Source: Pseudidiomarina atlantica (GTDB lineage Bacteria > Pseudomonadota > Gammaproteobacteria > Enterobacterales > Alteromonadaceae). Taken from it: a stretch of 64,000 bases of DNA. Location: contig NZ_JPIN01000006.1 in NCBI RefSeq assembly GCF_000753735.1, positions 124,001 through 188,000 of the forward strand, read 5' to 3'. A program made the translations under genes and the position numbers. The notes below the pieces were generated by a model, which was not told where the DNA came from, searched no databases, and saw only the letters and a list, made by a program, of their open reading frames with translations. This document shows, piece by piece, positions 50,701 through 60,099 of the stretch (position 1 is the stretch's first letter; each line of letters starts with the position of its first letter).

Positions 50701-51654
50701 TTAGTTTTTCTGCAATACGATGTCACCACTCATACTGGTAAGTTCCACCCGTGCCGAACCGTCACCTAACTCTGTTGTCAGTGAGGCACCTATGCCCCAC
50801 TCTGATTCATCAACGCGTGCATCATTGAGGCGATTTTCGATACTACCGCCGCCGCTCACTTCAGCTTCGATACGCGCATTGACCGCACCAGTTAAAGTGA
50901 GTTTTGCATCACCGCTGACTGAGTTGGCTTCGATACGACCATGTGCAGCAAGTGCTGTGCGGGCCTCGACATCTCCACTCACCGACTTAATTTGCAGCGT
51001 ATCAACTTCTTGCAGGTGTAACTTCACATCGCCCGAGACACTCTCAGCGGTTACATGGCGTGCCACTGTATCAGCCGTCACATCGCCGCTAGTAGAGCGA
51101 TAGGAGACACGGGTTGCTTGGCTCTCTTCATCGCTAACATCACCACTGACGCTTTTTAAATCAACCTCACCGGCTAGGCGTTCGCCATCAACGTCGCCAC
51201 TCACTGTACTTAAGCGAATACGGCCGTTCAAATCATCCGCCTCGATGTCACCACTGACCGTGTTGACCCGCACATCACTGCTGAAGTTTTTCACGTCAAA
51301 GTCAGTCGAAACACCGTTCACCTCTAACATGGCTGATAGCGGTAAACGAATCGTGAGTTCTGTTTCTTCATCACCGCTAAAATTGCCGCGCTCGGGCATC
51401 TCAACCTTGATGGTCAAATTGCTGCCATTTAGTTCAAAGATGAAGCCGGTCGCGTATTCGTCAAGCTTGCCTTTGACATCGGCGTAATCAATGTCAGCAC
51501 CTAAAATATCGATGTCACCACGCAAGTTGTCGACACTCACCACGACGTTACTCGGCACTTGCAGGCGTTGATCGACGCTCTCTTGTTTGGCTTGAGCTGG
51601 CAGCATCACTAAGCTTAAGGCTGCAGTTAGCATAACTTTATTCAATGTTTGCAT
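50701..51654 (-). CDS. Exported DUF4097 beta-solenoid protein with SGD repeats
   Basis: A 317-residue exported protein (signal peptide cut near PAQAKQE, residue 23). From about residue 125 it has eight copies of a 20-22-residue unit centred on (S/T)(V/T)SGD(V/I/A), for example STVSGDVDGERLAGEVDLK and NSVSGDAKLTLTGAVNAR, a pattern expected to build a right- or left-handed beta solenoid. DUF4097 family; no activity known. It is strongly acidic. Last gene of sigma factor/membrane protein/DUF4097 with 15 bases after the preceding stop. A surface or periplasmic output of the sigma factor is a reasonable inference. Confidence 0.85.
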   Translation of the reverse strand: MQTLNKVMLTAALSLVMLPAQAKQESVDQRLQVPSNVVVSVDNLRGDIDILGADIDYADVKGKLDEYATGFIFELNGSNLTIKVEMPERGNFSGDEETELTIRLPLSAMLEVNGVSTDFDVKNFSSDVRVNTVSGDIEADDLNGRIRLSTVSGDVDGERLAGEVDLKSVSGDVSDEESQATRVSYRSTSGDVTADTVARHVTAESVSGDVKLHLQEVDTLQIKSVSGDVEARTALAAHGRIEANSVSGDAKLTLTGAVNARIEAEVSGGGSIENRLNDARVDESEWGIGASLTTELGDGSARVELTSMSGDIVLQKN

Positions 51655-51669
51655 GGTCGTTTTCCTCGT

Positions 51670-52200
51670 TTAAATCTGTTGCAGTTGTTTACTGTTGCTA
51701 ACGGTAAATTGAGACGACAAAAGCTCGAGCTCTTTGTCGTACAGCCACTGTAGTAATTGCCACAGCGCTTGATTATCGGGTTCAGCCACGAGCTGTGCGC
51801 TGACCGTTTGAATACTGGTGCGCAGTTGTTGCAACTCTGCATCAACGTAGTCACTGCTTTGTTGCATGCCAACGGTTTGATAATGCGTGACTAACTGCTG
51901 TCGCTGTTGCTCATGTTGCTGGTTTAACATGGTTAGCAAAGCAACTTGTGGAGCTTGCTGCGCCAACTGCGGTGATTGCATTCCGTAAAACGTTACGCCA
52001 CCGACCGCTAACACCAAACAAGCTGCCGTAGCCCAAGTGAACGCAAGCCAAGAACGACGCTGCGGCTTGGCAGCTACGCGACGCTGCAAGTGATGCTCGA
52101 TGCCCGCCCATAAGTCCCGGCTTGGAGTCGGTTGCACATCACCCTCTCGAGCCGCAGTAATCAACTGGTCAAGCGACTGTTGCGGTACTTGTTTACTCAT
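51670..52200 (-). CDS. Single-pass membrane protein, putative anti-sigma factor
   Basis: A 176-residue protein with one membrane helix (about 49-70, LAFTWATAACLVLAVGGVTF). The N-terminal cytoplasmic part (DQLITAAREGDVQPTPSRDLWAGIEHHLQ) resembles anti-sigma N-termini in length. The periplasmic part is Gln-rich and helical. The HxxxCxxC zinc motif of ZAS anti-sigmas is absent, and there is no Cys in the cytoplasmic domain. Its start overlaps the sigma gene by 8 bases. The anti-sigma role is inferred from position and topology only. Confidence 0.7.
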   Translation of the reverse strand: MSKQVPQQSLDQLITAAREGDVQPTPSRDLWAGIEHHLQRRVAAKPQRRSWLAFTWATAACLVLAVGGVTFYGMQSPQLAQQAPQVALLTMLNQQHEQQRQQLVTHYQTVGMQQSSDYVDAELQQLRTSIQTVSAQLVAEPDNQALWQLLQWLYDKELELLSSQFTVSNSKQLQQI

Positions 52201-52747
52201 GGCTTAACCACTCCTCTAACATCGTTCGCGCGCGGTGCACCTGTGCTTTACTGGTGCCCACCGCTATATTTAATTCTTGCGCGACATCTTCGTGTCGCAG
52301 TCCTTCGATACAATGTAAGACAAACACTGCACGGGTCTGTGGCGGCAACCGCAGCATCAGTCGGTCAAGCGTCCCTAAGTCAGGAGCTTCATCGTGCGAT
52401 AGCTGTTCGGCATAATCGCTCGCGTCCGTCAGTTGTAATTGTTGCCAATTCCGCTGCTTACGTAATTCACTTATGGCCACGCGCGTCGCAACCGTATGCA
52501 GCCAAGTACTGAATTTACTTTCGCCACGAAAGCTATCTATCACGTCCCATAGCTTAATAAAGACTTCCTGGGTCAGGTCTTCTGCCATCGCGTTGTCACC
52601 GGCCAAGCGCCAAACCAATGCGTAGATCTTGCGTTGGTGACGCTCGAAAAGCTGCTGAAAGGCATTGATATTGCCGTTCGCTGCTGCCATGACCAGATCC
52701 GTATCAGGGTCCTGAAAGCTATTGTGGGTTAAAACTTGTGCCGTCAC
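52193..52747 (-). CDS. ECF-type sigma-70 factor
   Basis: A 184-residue sigma factor with region 2 (FQQLFERHQRKIYALVWRLAGDNAMAEDLTQEVFIKLWDVIDSFRGESKFSTWLHTVATR) and region 4 (LRLPPQTRAVFVLHCIEGLRHEDVAQELNIAVGTSKAQVHRAR). Start is GTG at 52747 with GGGA at 7 bases. A TTGACA is visible about 40 bases upstream. It heads the operon with the membrane protein and the DUF4097 protein; this is not rpoE, since rseA/rseB are absent. Confidence 0.93.
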   Translation of the reverse strand: MTAQVLTHNSFQDPDTDLVMAAANGNINAFQQLFERHQRKIYALVWRLAGDNAMAEDLTQEVFIKLWDVIDSFRGESKFSTWLHTVATRVAISELRKQRNWQQLQLTDASDYAEQLSHDEAPDLGTLDRLMLRLPPQTRAVFVLHCIEGLRHEDVAQELNIAVGTSKAQVHRARTMLEEWLSHE

Positions 52748-52823
52748 ATCGCATCCCTTTCTTGTTCTTGCTAGATGAGTCGCAGATTCTCTGTCAAAGG
52801 TTTACAGCGTGCTGAAAAAAAGC

Positions 52824-52857
52824 AAAAAAAAAACCGCAATCTGTTTCCAGACTGCGG
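52824..52857 (-). terminator. Terminator of the rpsF-priB-rpsR-rplI operon
   Basis: On the minus strand a 10-bp stem CCGCAGTCTG / CAGATTGCGG (one G-T pair) with a GAAA tetraloop, followed by ten T. It lies 26 bases past the rplI stop. Confidence 0.93.
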
Positions 52858-52883
52858 CTTCTGTTAGCGGTTTGCTAGACTAA

Positions 52884-53336
52884 TTAGTCAGCAGCAACTA
52901 CTTGCAACTTCACGGTTGCGAATACGTCGGCATGCAAGTGCAATTCGATTTCGTATTCGCCAGTTTCGCGCAAGGTACCGTTTGGCAACAATACTTCGCT
53001 CTTCTGCACTTCAACGCCTGCAGCAGTTACTGCATCAGCGATGTCACGCGTACCGATTGAACCAAACAATTTACCTTCGTCACCAGCTTTAGAGCTGATG
53101 ACAACTGGGTCAAGTGCGTTTACTTTTTCTGCACGTTGTTCAGCAGCAGCCAAATCAGCAGCGATTTTCGCTTCTAATTCTGCGCGGCGTTCTTCGAATG
53201 CTTTTACGTTCGCGTCGGTTGCAGGAACTGCTTTACCTTGTGGGAACAAAAAGTTACGTGCATAGCCAGACTTAACAGATACTTGGTCGCCCAAGCTACC
53301 TAAGTTGGCAATTTTGTCTAATAGAATGATTTCCAT
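52884..53336 (-). CDS. rplI: 50S ribosomal protein L9
   Basis: A 150-residue L9: N domain [37 protein letters not shown], a long connecting helix, and C domain. It protrudes from the L1 side and helps hold the reading frame. Last gene of its operon. Confidence 0.98.
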   Translation of the reverse strand: MEIILLDKIANLGSLGDQVSVKSGYARNFLFPQGKAVPATDANVKAFEERRAELEAKIAADLAAAEQRAEKVNALDPVVISSKAGDEGKLFGSIGTRDIADAVTAAGVEVQKSEVLLPNGTLRETGEYEIELHLHADVFATVKLQVVAAD

Positions 53337-53379
53337 TGTTCGCTACCTCTGAGTTTCTGAGATCGTTCGCGATGCCGGC

Positions 53380-53926
<547 letters not shown>

Positions 53927-53951
53927 AATAGGTTGACGTTAGCAAACCAGC

Positions 53952-54323
53952 TTACGCTGCTTCGTTATCGTCTTGTTCTTCGTTGCGGCTATCACCTTTA
54001 CGCTCTTCTTTCTTAGTCAGAGGAGACGCTTCAGTCACAGCTTCTTTTTTACGCATGATCATGTTGCGTAGCACTGCATCGTTGTAACGGAAAGCTGTTT
54101 CCAACTCTTCGACAACTTCAGCTGACGCTTCAATGTTCATCAACACGTAATGTGCTTTGTGCAACTTGTTGATTGGGTAAGCCAATTGACGACGGCCCCA
54201 GTCTTCCAGACGGTGGATGGTGCCGTTACCTTGTTTGATCGTGTCGCTGTAGCGCTCGATCATACCAGGTACTTGCTCGCTCTGGTCCGGATGGACCATG
54301 AATACGATTTCATAATGACGCAT
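53952..54323 (-). CDS. rpsF: 30S ribosomal protein S6
   Basis: A 123-residue S6 ([54 protein letters not shown]). The acidic C-terminal tail ([16 protein letters not shown]) is the site extended with glutamates by RimK in E. coli. AAGGAG before the ATG. First gene of the rpsF operon. Confidence 0.98.
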   Translation of the reverse strand: MRHYEIVFMVHPDQSEQVPGMIERYSDTIKQGNGTIHRLEDWGRRQLAYPINKLHKAHYVLMNIEASAEVVEELETAFRYNDAVLRNMIMRKKEAVTEASPLTKKEERKGDSRNEEQDDNEAA

Positions 54324-54344
54324 TTCTGCTCCTTATGGTTCATA

Positions 54345-54376
54345 GCTACTGATTGGCTCAGTCACACCGCAGCAGC
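54345..54376 (-). promoter_or_regulatory. Hairpin in the rpsF leader (possible S6:S18 autoregulation site)
   Basis: On the minus strand GCTGCTG (54376-54370) pairs with CAGTAGC (54351-54345), one G-T pair, enclosing 18 bases, 21 bases upstream of rpsF. Many bacteria carry an S6:S18-binding leader here. I could not match its CCG signature with confidence. Confidence 0.35.
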
Positions 54377-54427
54377 AAGGAACGCTTTCTTTTAGTGAAT
54401 TAACATCAGACTGATTTAAGCGGCGGG

Positions 54428-54456
54428 AGTGTAGCTGATTTTTCGCCCGATCACAA
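54428..54456 (-). promoter_or_regulatory. Promoter of the rpsF operon
   Basis: On the minus strand TTGTGA (54456-54451), 17 bases, TACACT (54433-54428), then the G/C-rich discriminator CCCGCCGC. The -35 box covers the stop codon of the preceding gene. The leader would be about 95-100 nt. Confidence 0.65.
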
Positions 54457-54891
54457 GCCAGCGCGGGCTGTTTCGCCATTTTCGACGAGATCAATCAGTA
54501 CTTTCACAAATTGCTCTGGCAATGCTCCTTGGGCAGCGGGCGGTCCCTGTACTTTGAAGCGTTGCTCGGACGCTGCTTGTGGCGTCGCTAGACGACCGTT
54601 AATCACTAACTGCTCAGCCACTTCTACACGTACGGTCAATTGCCATGCGTAAGCAGCAGGTTGCTCAACTATGCGCCACTCATGGCGTTGTTCAATGCGC
54701 TGTTGCACATCAAAAATTACATCATCAAGCTCAGGCGTAGTCGCCGCTTCGTAACTAACATAAAGCTGTGGTTTGTTGGTGCGGTCTCCTGGCGCAAATT
54801 CACCGGTAGGCAACCATGCCAAGGCCAACAGTACCATCACGATAACGGATAGAATAATCGGACGTAAGCGCAGTAATGGCATTTTCTTCAC
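54451..54891 (-). CDS. Small membrane-anchored protein, unknown function
   Basis: About 146 residues: a basic start (MKKMPLLRLRPI), one helix (ILSVIVMVLLALAWL), then a soluble domain of about 115 residues probably in the periplasm, mixed alpha/beta (LYVSYEAATTPELDDVIFDVQQRIEQRHEWRIVE...WQLTVRVEVAEQLVINGRLA). I do not recognise it. GTG at 54891, directly after the rlmB stop with AAGGG at 7 bases, is the likely start; the frame is open to 54945 inside rlmB and an ATG lies at 54882. It sits between rlmB and rpsF, where no such gene occurs in E. coli. Confidence 0.7.
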   Translation of the reverse strand: MKKMPLLRLRPIILSVIVMVLLALAWLPTGEFAPGDRTNKPQLYVSYEAATTPELDDVIFDVQQRIEQRHEWRIVEQPAAYAWQLTVRVEVAEQLVINGRLATPQAASEQRFKVQGPPAAQGALPEQFVKVLIDLVENGETARAGL

Positions 54892-54895
54892 TGGG

Positions 54896-55648
54896 TTACC
54901 CTTGAGCAGTTTGACGTTGGCGCACAGCTTCGAATAAGCAAACACCGGTTGCCACCGATACGTTCAGGCTCGAAACTGTTCCTAGCAATGGAATCTTGAT
55001 CAGTTCGTCACAGGTTTCGCGAGTGAGGCGGCGCATACCGTCGCCCTCTGCCCCCATGACTAAGGCGACGGGTCCCGTTAAATCGACTGCATAAACGGAT
55101 TGCTCGGCTTCACCAGCGGTCCCCATTACCCACACTTGTAATTCCTGTAACTGCTTCAAGGCCCGAGCCAAATTAGTGACTTGCACCAATGGCACGGTTT
55201 CCGCTGCGCCACAGGCAACTTTACGTACCGTCGGATTAAGACTGGCAGATTTATCCTTGGGAACGATTACAGCCGTTACCCCGGCCGCATCAGCCGTACG
55301 CAAGCAAGCGCCTAAGTTGTGCGGGTCGGTGACGCCGTCAAGCACCAGAAATAACGGTCGACCTTGATATTTCGCGATGAGATCAGGCAGGTCATTGTCG
55401 CTTAGTAAGGGGGCTTCTTGAGCAACGATAATAACCCCTTGATGATTGCCACCCTCGGCTTTCTTATCAAGCGTCTGCTTCGGCACAAACTGTGCGCGCA
55501 AGCCCAGTTTTTGCGCCTGTTGAATCAGTTGTTGTAGGGTTTGATCTTGACGCTCACGCTGCGCAAATACTTCAATGATGCGCTCTGGATGACGTTCCAA
55601 CAGCGCTCGCACTGCATGTAAGCCGAAAACCATTACTTTCTTACTCAT
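54896..55648 (-). CDS. rlmB: 23S rRNA (guanosine-2251-2'-O)-methyltransferase
   Basis: A 250-residue SPOUT enzyme: substrate-binding N-domain ([19 protein letters not shown]) and knotted SAM domain ([65 protein letters not shown]). Methylates the 23S P loop. Follows rnr by 9 bases, as in E. coli. Confidence 0.97.
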   Translation of the reverse strand: MSKKVMVFGLHAVRALLERHPERIIEVFAQRERQDQTLQQLIQQAQKLGLRAQFVPKQTLDKKAEGGNHQGVIIVAQEAPLLSDNDLPDLIAKYQGRPLFLVLDGVTDPHNLGACLRTADAAGVTAVIVPKDKSASLNPTVRKVACGAAETVPLVQVTNLARALKQLQELQVWVMGTAGEAEQSVYAVDLTGPVALVMGAEGDGMRRLTRETCDELIKIPLLGTVSSLNVSVATGVCLFEAVRQRQTAQG

Positions 55649-55657
55649 ACGACCGAG

Positions 55658-58018
55658 TTACCTTTTCTTTTTGCCTTTCATTGCTTTGCGCTTGGCTTCA
55701 ACTTTCGCGCGCTTGGCTTTGACATGAGCTTTCTTTTGCTGTTTGTTCTTTTTCCGTGGCGGCTGTTGTCCAGCTTTGTCGCCAGCAGCTTCATCTTTTT
55801 TCCAGCCACCCGCCATACGGTCTTTGCCGGCAGGACTCTCGGCGGCAAGTAGCGCTAAATCGATTTTCCGTTCGTCAAGGTTGACGCTGCGAACGCGAAT
55901 GCGAACTTTATCACCAAGACGATAGACGCGGCGGCTATTCTCACCGATCAGCAAGTGTTTTTCATTATCAAAATGATAGTAATCGTTATCTAGGCTACTT
56001 ACGTGAATCAAACCATCAATGTGCAAATCGTCGATACGAATAAATAGACCAAAATTGGTGACCGAGGCGATGACACCTCCGAACTCTTCACCAATATGGT
56101 CTTGCATGTACTCGCACTTAAGCCACTCATCAACCTGACGGGTCGCGTCATCAGCGCGGCGTTCTGTCATTGAGCAATGTTCGCCGAGTTCATCAAGTTG
56201 CTCATCCGGGTACATCCAAGCTCCTTCCAAGGCCTTGCTCGGACCTTGCTGCTTTTTCAACAGCGACTTAATAGCACGGTGTAAAACTAAATCCGGATAG
56301 CGCCGAATGGGCGAGGTAAAGTGGGCATATTCGTCAAGTGCCAAGCCAAAATGTCCGGCATTATCAGGACTATAAACGGCCTGCTGCATCGACCGTAACA
56401 ACATGGTCTGAATCAGCTCAGCATCAGGCCGTTCGCGCACTTGTTCAAGCACTTCGGCATAATCAGCGGGACTCGGATCGTCACCGCCTTTCAAAGTCAG
56501 CCCAAGTTCACTTAAAAAACTGCGGAAATTGGTAAGACGCTCACTTGCTGGTGGCTCATGCACACGGAACAAGGCTCCGGCCTCGTCGTGCTCTTCAATT
56601 AGCCGCGCGGTGGCCACGTTGGCCATAATCATGCATTCTTCAATAATAGTGTGGGCGACATTACGGCGCACTGGCTCAATGCTTTCAATTTTGCGCTCAG
56701 CATTGAAAATAAACCGCGTTTCTAAGGTTTCAAATTCAATAGCATGACGCGCTTGGCGGGCACGTTTCAATACTTTGAACAAGTTGTGCAACTCTTCCAC
56801 GTTACTTAGCACGTGGTCATACTCTTGACGTAACTTCGGATCGCCATCGAGCATCGCCGCAACCTTAGTATAAGTTAAGCGGGCATGAGACTTCATAACT
56901 GCCGGATAAAACTTACTGTGTTGCAACTTGCCATGAGCTGAAACTTTCATTTCGGCTACCATACACAACCGATCGACATCCGGATTGAGTGAGCACAAAC
57001 CGTTCGACAGTTTCTCGGGCAGCATTGGCACTACGAAATTCGGGAAATAAACCGAATTACCGCGTTCTAGCGCGTCTTTATCGAGCGCTGTATTAGGTCG
57101 CACGTAATAGCTAACATCCGCTATTGCCACCCATAAGCGCCAGCCATCACCTTCGCGTTCGGCACAGACAGCATCATCAAAGTCGCGTGAATCTTCACCA
57201 TCAATGGTGATAAGTTTCAAAGCGCGTAAATCGATACGATCCGCATAAGCTTCTTCAGGCACAGTTTCGGCGACACGGGCAACTTCTTGCTCCGTTTTGG
57301 CACTCCACTCAGTTGGAATATCATGCTCGCGAATGGCGATTTCGATTTCCATACCCGGCGCCATATGTTCACCCAGTATCTCAACCACTTCACCAATAGG
57401 GCTCGTCCTGCGGTTCGGCCGGTGGGTGACTTTGACCACCACAATCTGCCCATGCCGAGCGCCATTCCGCGCTTCTTCAGGCACTAGAATGTCTTGATTC
57501 AGGCGACTATCGTCTGGCACCACAACACCAAGGTCGTGGTCAATAAAGAAGCGCCCAACAATATTACCTTCACGGGGTTCTATGACCCGTACGATGCGCC
57601 CTTCACGGCGCCCTTTGCTGTCTTTGCCCTGCTCTTGCACCAGCACGCGATCACCGTGCATTACGGTGTACATCTGATTCGGTGAAATGAATAAGTCTGC
57701 ACCGCCTTCGTCCGGTTTACAGAAACCAAAGCCATCGCGGTGGCCAATAATGCGACCTTTGATTAAATTCATGCGGCTTGGCAAGCCGTAGGCATTCGCC
57801 TTGGTATAGATTAACTGTCCGTCGCGCTCCATTGCGCGAAGGCGGCGCTTAACGCCGATGTGTTGACGCTCATCGGTCAATTTGAAGCGCTCAATAATTT
57901 CTTCGAACGTGGTTGGCTTGAGACGTGCTTCGACCGCCTCTAGCAGTTGTTCGCGCGACGGAATCTCAACCTCGTATTCAGGTTGTTCGTGCGTTTCTTG
58001 ATTTTTTTCTTTAGTCAT
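55658..58018 (-). CDS. rnr: Ribonuclease R
   Basis: A 786-residue 3'-5' exoribonuclease that degrades structured RNA. Winged-helix N-terminus, two cold-shock domains, RNB catalytic domain (ITIDGEDSRDFDDAV with the metal-binding Asp cluster; YAHFTSPIRRYPDLVLHRA), an S1 domain (GEEFGGVIASVTNFGLFIRIDDLHIDGLIHV) and a Lys/Arg-rich tail. The frame opens at 58099, but GAGGTAAT before ATG 58018 (MTKEKNQE) fixes the start. First of rnr-rlmB. Confidence 0.97.
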   Translation of the reverse strand: MTKEKNQETHEQPEYEVEIPSREQLLEAVEARLKPTTFEEIIERFKLTDERQHIGVKRRLRAMERDGQLIYTKANAYGLPSRMNLIKGRIIGHRDGFGFCKPDEGGADLFISPNQMYTVMHGDRVLVQEQGKDSKGRREGRIVRVIEPREGNIVGRFFIDHDLGVVVPDDSRLNQDILVPEEARNGARHGQIVVVKVTHRPNRRTSPIGEVVEILGEHMAPGMEIEIAIREHDIPTEWSAKTEQEVARVAETVPEEAYADRIDLRALKLITIDGEDSRDFDDAVCAEREGDGWRLWVAIADVSYYVRPNTALDKDALERGNSVYFPNFVVPMLPEKLSNGLCSLNPDVDRLCMVAEMKVSAHGKLQHSKFYPAVMKSHARLTYTKVAAMLDGDPKLRQEYDHVLSNVEELHNLFKVLKRARQARHAIEFETLETRFIFNAERKIESIEPVRRNVAHTIIEECMIMANVATARLIEEHDEAGALFRVHEPPASERLTNFRSFLSELGLTLKGGDDPSPADYAEVLEQVRERPDAELIQTMLLRSMQQAVYSPDNAGHFGLALDEYAHFTSPIRRYPDLVLHRAIKSLLKKQQGPSKALEGAWMYPDEQLDELGEHCSMTERRADDATRQVDEWLKCEYMQDHIGEEFGGVIASVTNFGLFIRIDDLHIDGLIHVSSLDNDYYHFDNEKHLLIGENSRRVYRLGDKVRIRVRSVNLDERKIDLALLAAESPAGKDRMAGGWKKDEAAGDKAGQQPPRKKNKQQKKAHVKAKRAKVEAKRKAMKGKKKR

Positions 58019-58220
58019 ATTACCTCGAGGTAAACTCACGTTGATTCGTGTGTTTCCGATGTGCTTAAGCATAACAGAGAATTGCGATAAACACCGCATG
58101 CACAGGATGGTAACAAGCTTTAGAAGATGTAAACCAAGCGTTGGTCAAACTATACCAGTGTATACCAGCTAGTTTTAACAGCTCACAATAGATGGGTTAT
58201 GTTTAAGATATTGATTTTAA

Positions 58221-58307
58221 TGGTGCCGAAGGGGGGACTTGAACCCCCACGCTGTTACCAGCGGCGGATTTTGAATCCGCTGCGTCTACCAATTCCGCCA
58301 CTTCGGC
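58221..58307 (-). tRNA. tRNA-Leu (anticodon CAA)
   Basis: 87 bases with a long variable arm. Acceptor GCCGAAG, anticodon stem GCGGA/TCCGC with loop TTCAAAA, anticodon CAA for UUG, encoded CCA. Stands alone between rnr and the RDD gene. Confidence 0.97.
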
Positions 58308-58506
58308 TTGAAGATTTGACTTGTGTGTCGGTAGTGCGAGGCATTATACGCAAGCTAAGTTTCCGATCAAGAAAATTTATTGGGATTTTAACTGTTCGGC
58401 TAAAACATGAGCAAATCTGCACTATTACCATACTCGAAGGTGCTTTTCTTGCCTCTTCGGCGACCATCAAGGATAATCATTAAGCCTAGATTTTCTCGGA
58501 GTGGTC

Positions 58507-59025
58507 ATGAGCTCACAAAGTGCTTCGCAACAATTACACGCTACATTCCCAAGTGCCTCATTTTGGCGGCGCTTAGCTGCGTGGGTCTACGACTTACTAG
58601 TGGCCGTCGCTATTATTATGTTGGCCTCAGGTCTCGCATTGGGGTTCGCGGCTTTATTAACCACAACGGGTGCAGTCACTTTGCCAGCGGGGATGGATCA
58701 TGCCGCTTGGCTGAATAGTTCCCCACTTTACAGTCTCTATATTATCGGAATTTTAGGTCTATTTTTTGGCTGGTTTTGGTATCGCAGTGGGCAAACACTG
58801 GGGATGCGCGCATGGCGCTTGAAGGTGCAGCAACGCGATGGTTCCCTGATCACCAAAAAGCAAGCCTTAGTACGTGTGCTTACGTGCGCATTCGGCATCG
58901 GTAACTTATGGGTCCTCGTCGACTTCAAAAATCGCCGCGCCTGGCATGATTACGCGGCCGGTACTGAAATGGTTACTCTCTCGAAAGAAGCGAATCAGTT
59001 GTATTACTGGAAAGAACTACGCTAG
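58507..59025 (+). CDS. RDD-family membrane protein
   Basis: A 172-residue protein with an RDD domain: the name-giving Arg and Asp pattern in FWRRLAAWVYDLLVAVAIIMLASGL, then two more helices, and ending WVLVDFKNRRAWHDYAAGTEMV. Function not established (some members act in ion exchange or haem transport). GGAG fits the ATG at 58507 rather than the GTG at 58501. Its end overlaps lptG by 4 bases; convergent. This gene next to lptFG is common in gammaproteobacteria. Confidence 0.88.
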   Translation: MSSQSASQQLHATFPSASFWRRLAAWVYDLLVAVAIIMLASGLALGFAALLTTTGAVTLPAGMDHAAWLNSSPLYSLYIIGILGLFFGWFWYRSGQTLGMRAWRLKVQQRDGSLITKKQALVRVLTCAFGIGNLWVLVDFKNRRAWHDYAAGTEMVTLSKEANQLYYWKELR

Positions 59026-60098
59026 CTTCCGCGGCGCTGCATCAGCCATAGCGCCGCGCCGGCAAACAGCAAACTTGGTAGGGCAGCGCCTGCCACTGGA
59101 GGTAACTGATAGACCTGCGCTAAGGGGCCGAATATTTCGTTACTGACGTGAAAACCAAAGCCAGTCACAACACCAAGTATAATGCGCGCCCAAATCGTGG
59201 TTGAACGCAGTGGACCAAAAATAAATGACAACGCCACCAGCAACATCACAGCCACGGTGAGTGGTGCTAGTAATTTACGCCAGAGCGCCAGCTCATAACG
59301 TTCGCTCGCTTGTTGGTTGGCGTATAAATAATCCAGATAATCAAGCAGCCCTGATATCGATAGTGCCTCTGGCTTTACCGTCACGACACCCAGTTTATCG
59401 GGGGTCAGAGACGACTCCCAAACGTACCGAGGAAGATTCTCTTGATCAATTTTTTCTAGCGAGAATTGCGTTTTCGTAACCCCGCTCAGCACCCACTGAC
59501 CATTTTGAAACACTGCCGTGGCGCCAAATAACACAGAGGTAAGTTGCCGCTGCGCACCAAACTCGTAAACCGTTAGATCGCGCAGTCGTCCTGTGTCTTC
59601 AACTTCCGCGATATTGACAAAGTTGGCACCATCTTTAGCCCATACCCCTTGTTGCGCGGAGATCAAACTGCCACCAGAAATTGCCGAAGCTCTAAGTTCC
59701 CGCCCCTGCGCTTCCATTTGCGGAGCGACCCACTCGCCCATCGCCATTACCGCCAGCATCATCACCACGGCCGCTTTCATCACCGAGCTAACAATGTTCA
59801 AGCGTGAACGCCCCGCAGCTAACATCACTACTAACTCCGAGTTGCTCGCCAACATCCCCATACCGATAAGGCCGCCGAGCAAAGCTGCCATGGGAAAAAA
59901 CACTTCAATATCGCGCGGTAGGCTGTACAGCACAAACAAACCTGCTTCTGCCACCGAATAAGTGCCGCGCCCAACTGATTTAAGCTGCTCAACAAAGCGA
60001 ATTAAGGATGACAAGCCAGCTAACACGGCCAAACTCAGTAACGAAGTCACTAACACTGAGCGCATAATGTAGCGGTCTAGAATGGTAAATTTCAGCAT
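59022..60098 (-). CDS. lptG: LPS export ABC permease LptG
   Basis: A 358-residue permease with six helices and a periplasmic beta-jellyroll between helices 3 and 4. Starts LDRYIMRSVLVTSLLSLAVLAGLSSLIRFVEQLKSVGRGTY, a clear LptG signature. With LptF and LptB2 it pulls LPS from the inner membrane to the LptC-LptA bridge. Follows lptF by 1 base. Confidence 0.96.
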   Translation of the reverse strand: MLKFTILDRYIMRSVLVTSLLSLAVLAGLSSLIRFVEQLKSVGRGTYSVAEAGLFVLYSLPRDIEVFFPMAALLGGLIGMGMLASNSELVVMLAAGRSRLNIVSSVMKAAVVMMLAVMAMGEWVAPQMEAQGRELRASAISGGSLISAQQGVWAKDGANFVNIAEVEDTGRLRDLTVYEFGAQRQLTSVLFGATAVFQNGQWVLSGVTKTQFSLEKIDQENLPRYVWESSLTPDKLGVVTVKPEALSISGLLDYLDYLYANQQASERYELALWRKLLAPLTVAVMLLVALSFIFGPLRSTTIWARIILGVVTGFGFHVSNEIFGPLAQVYQLPPVAGAALPSLLFAGAALWLMQRRGS

Positions 60099-60099
60099 C

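Noticed and set aside
50701-51250. SGD-repeat protein as a phage tail fibre or ice-binding protein
   Set aside because: The repeat and length match DUF4097; no phage genes nearby and the repeat lacks the TxT pattern of ice-binding solenoids.
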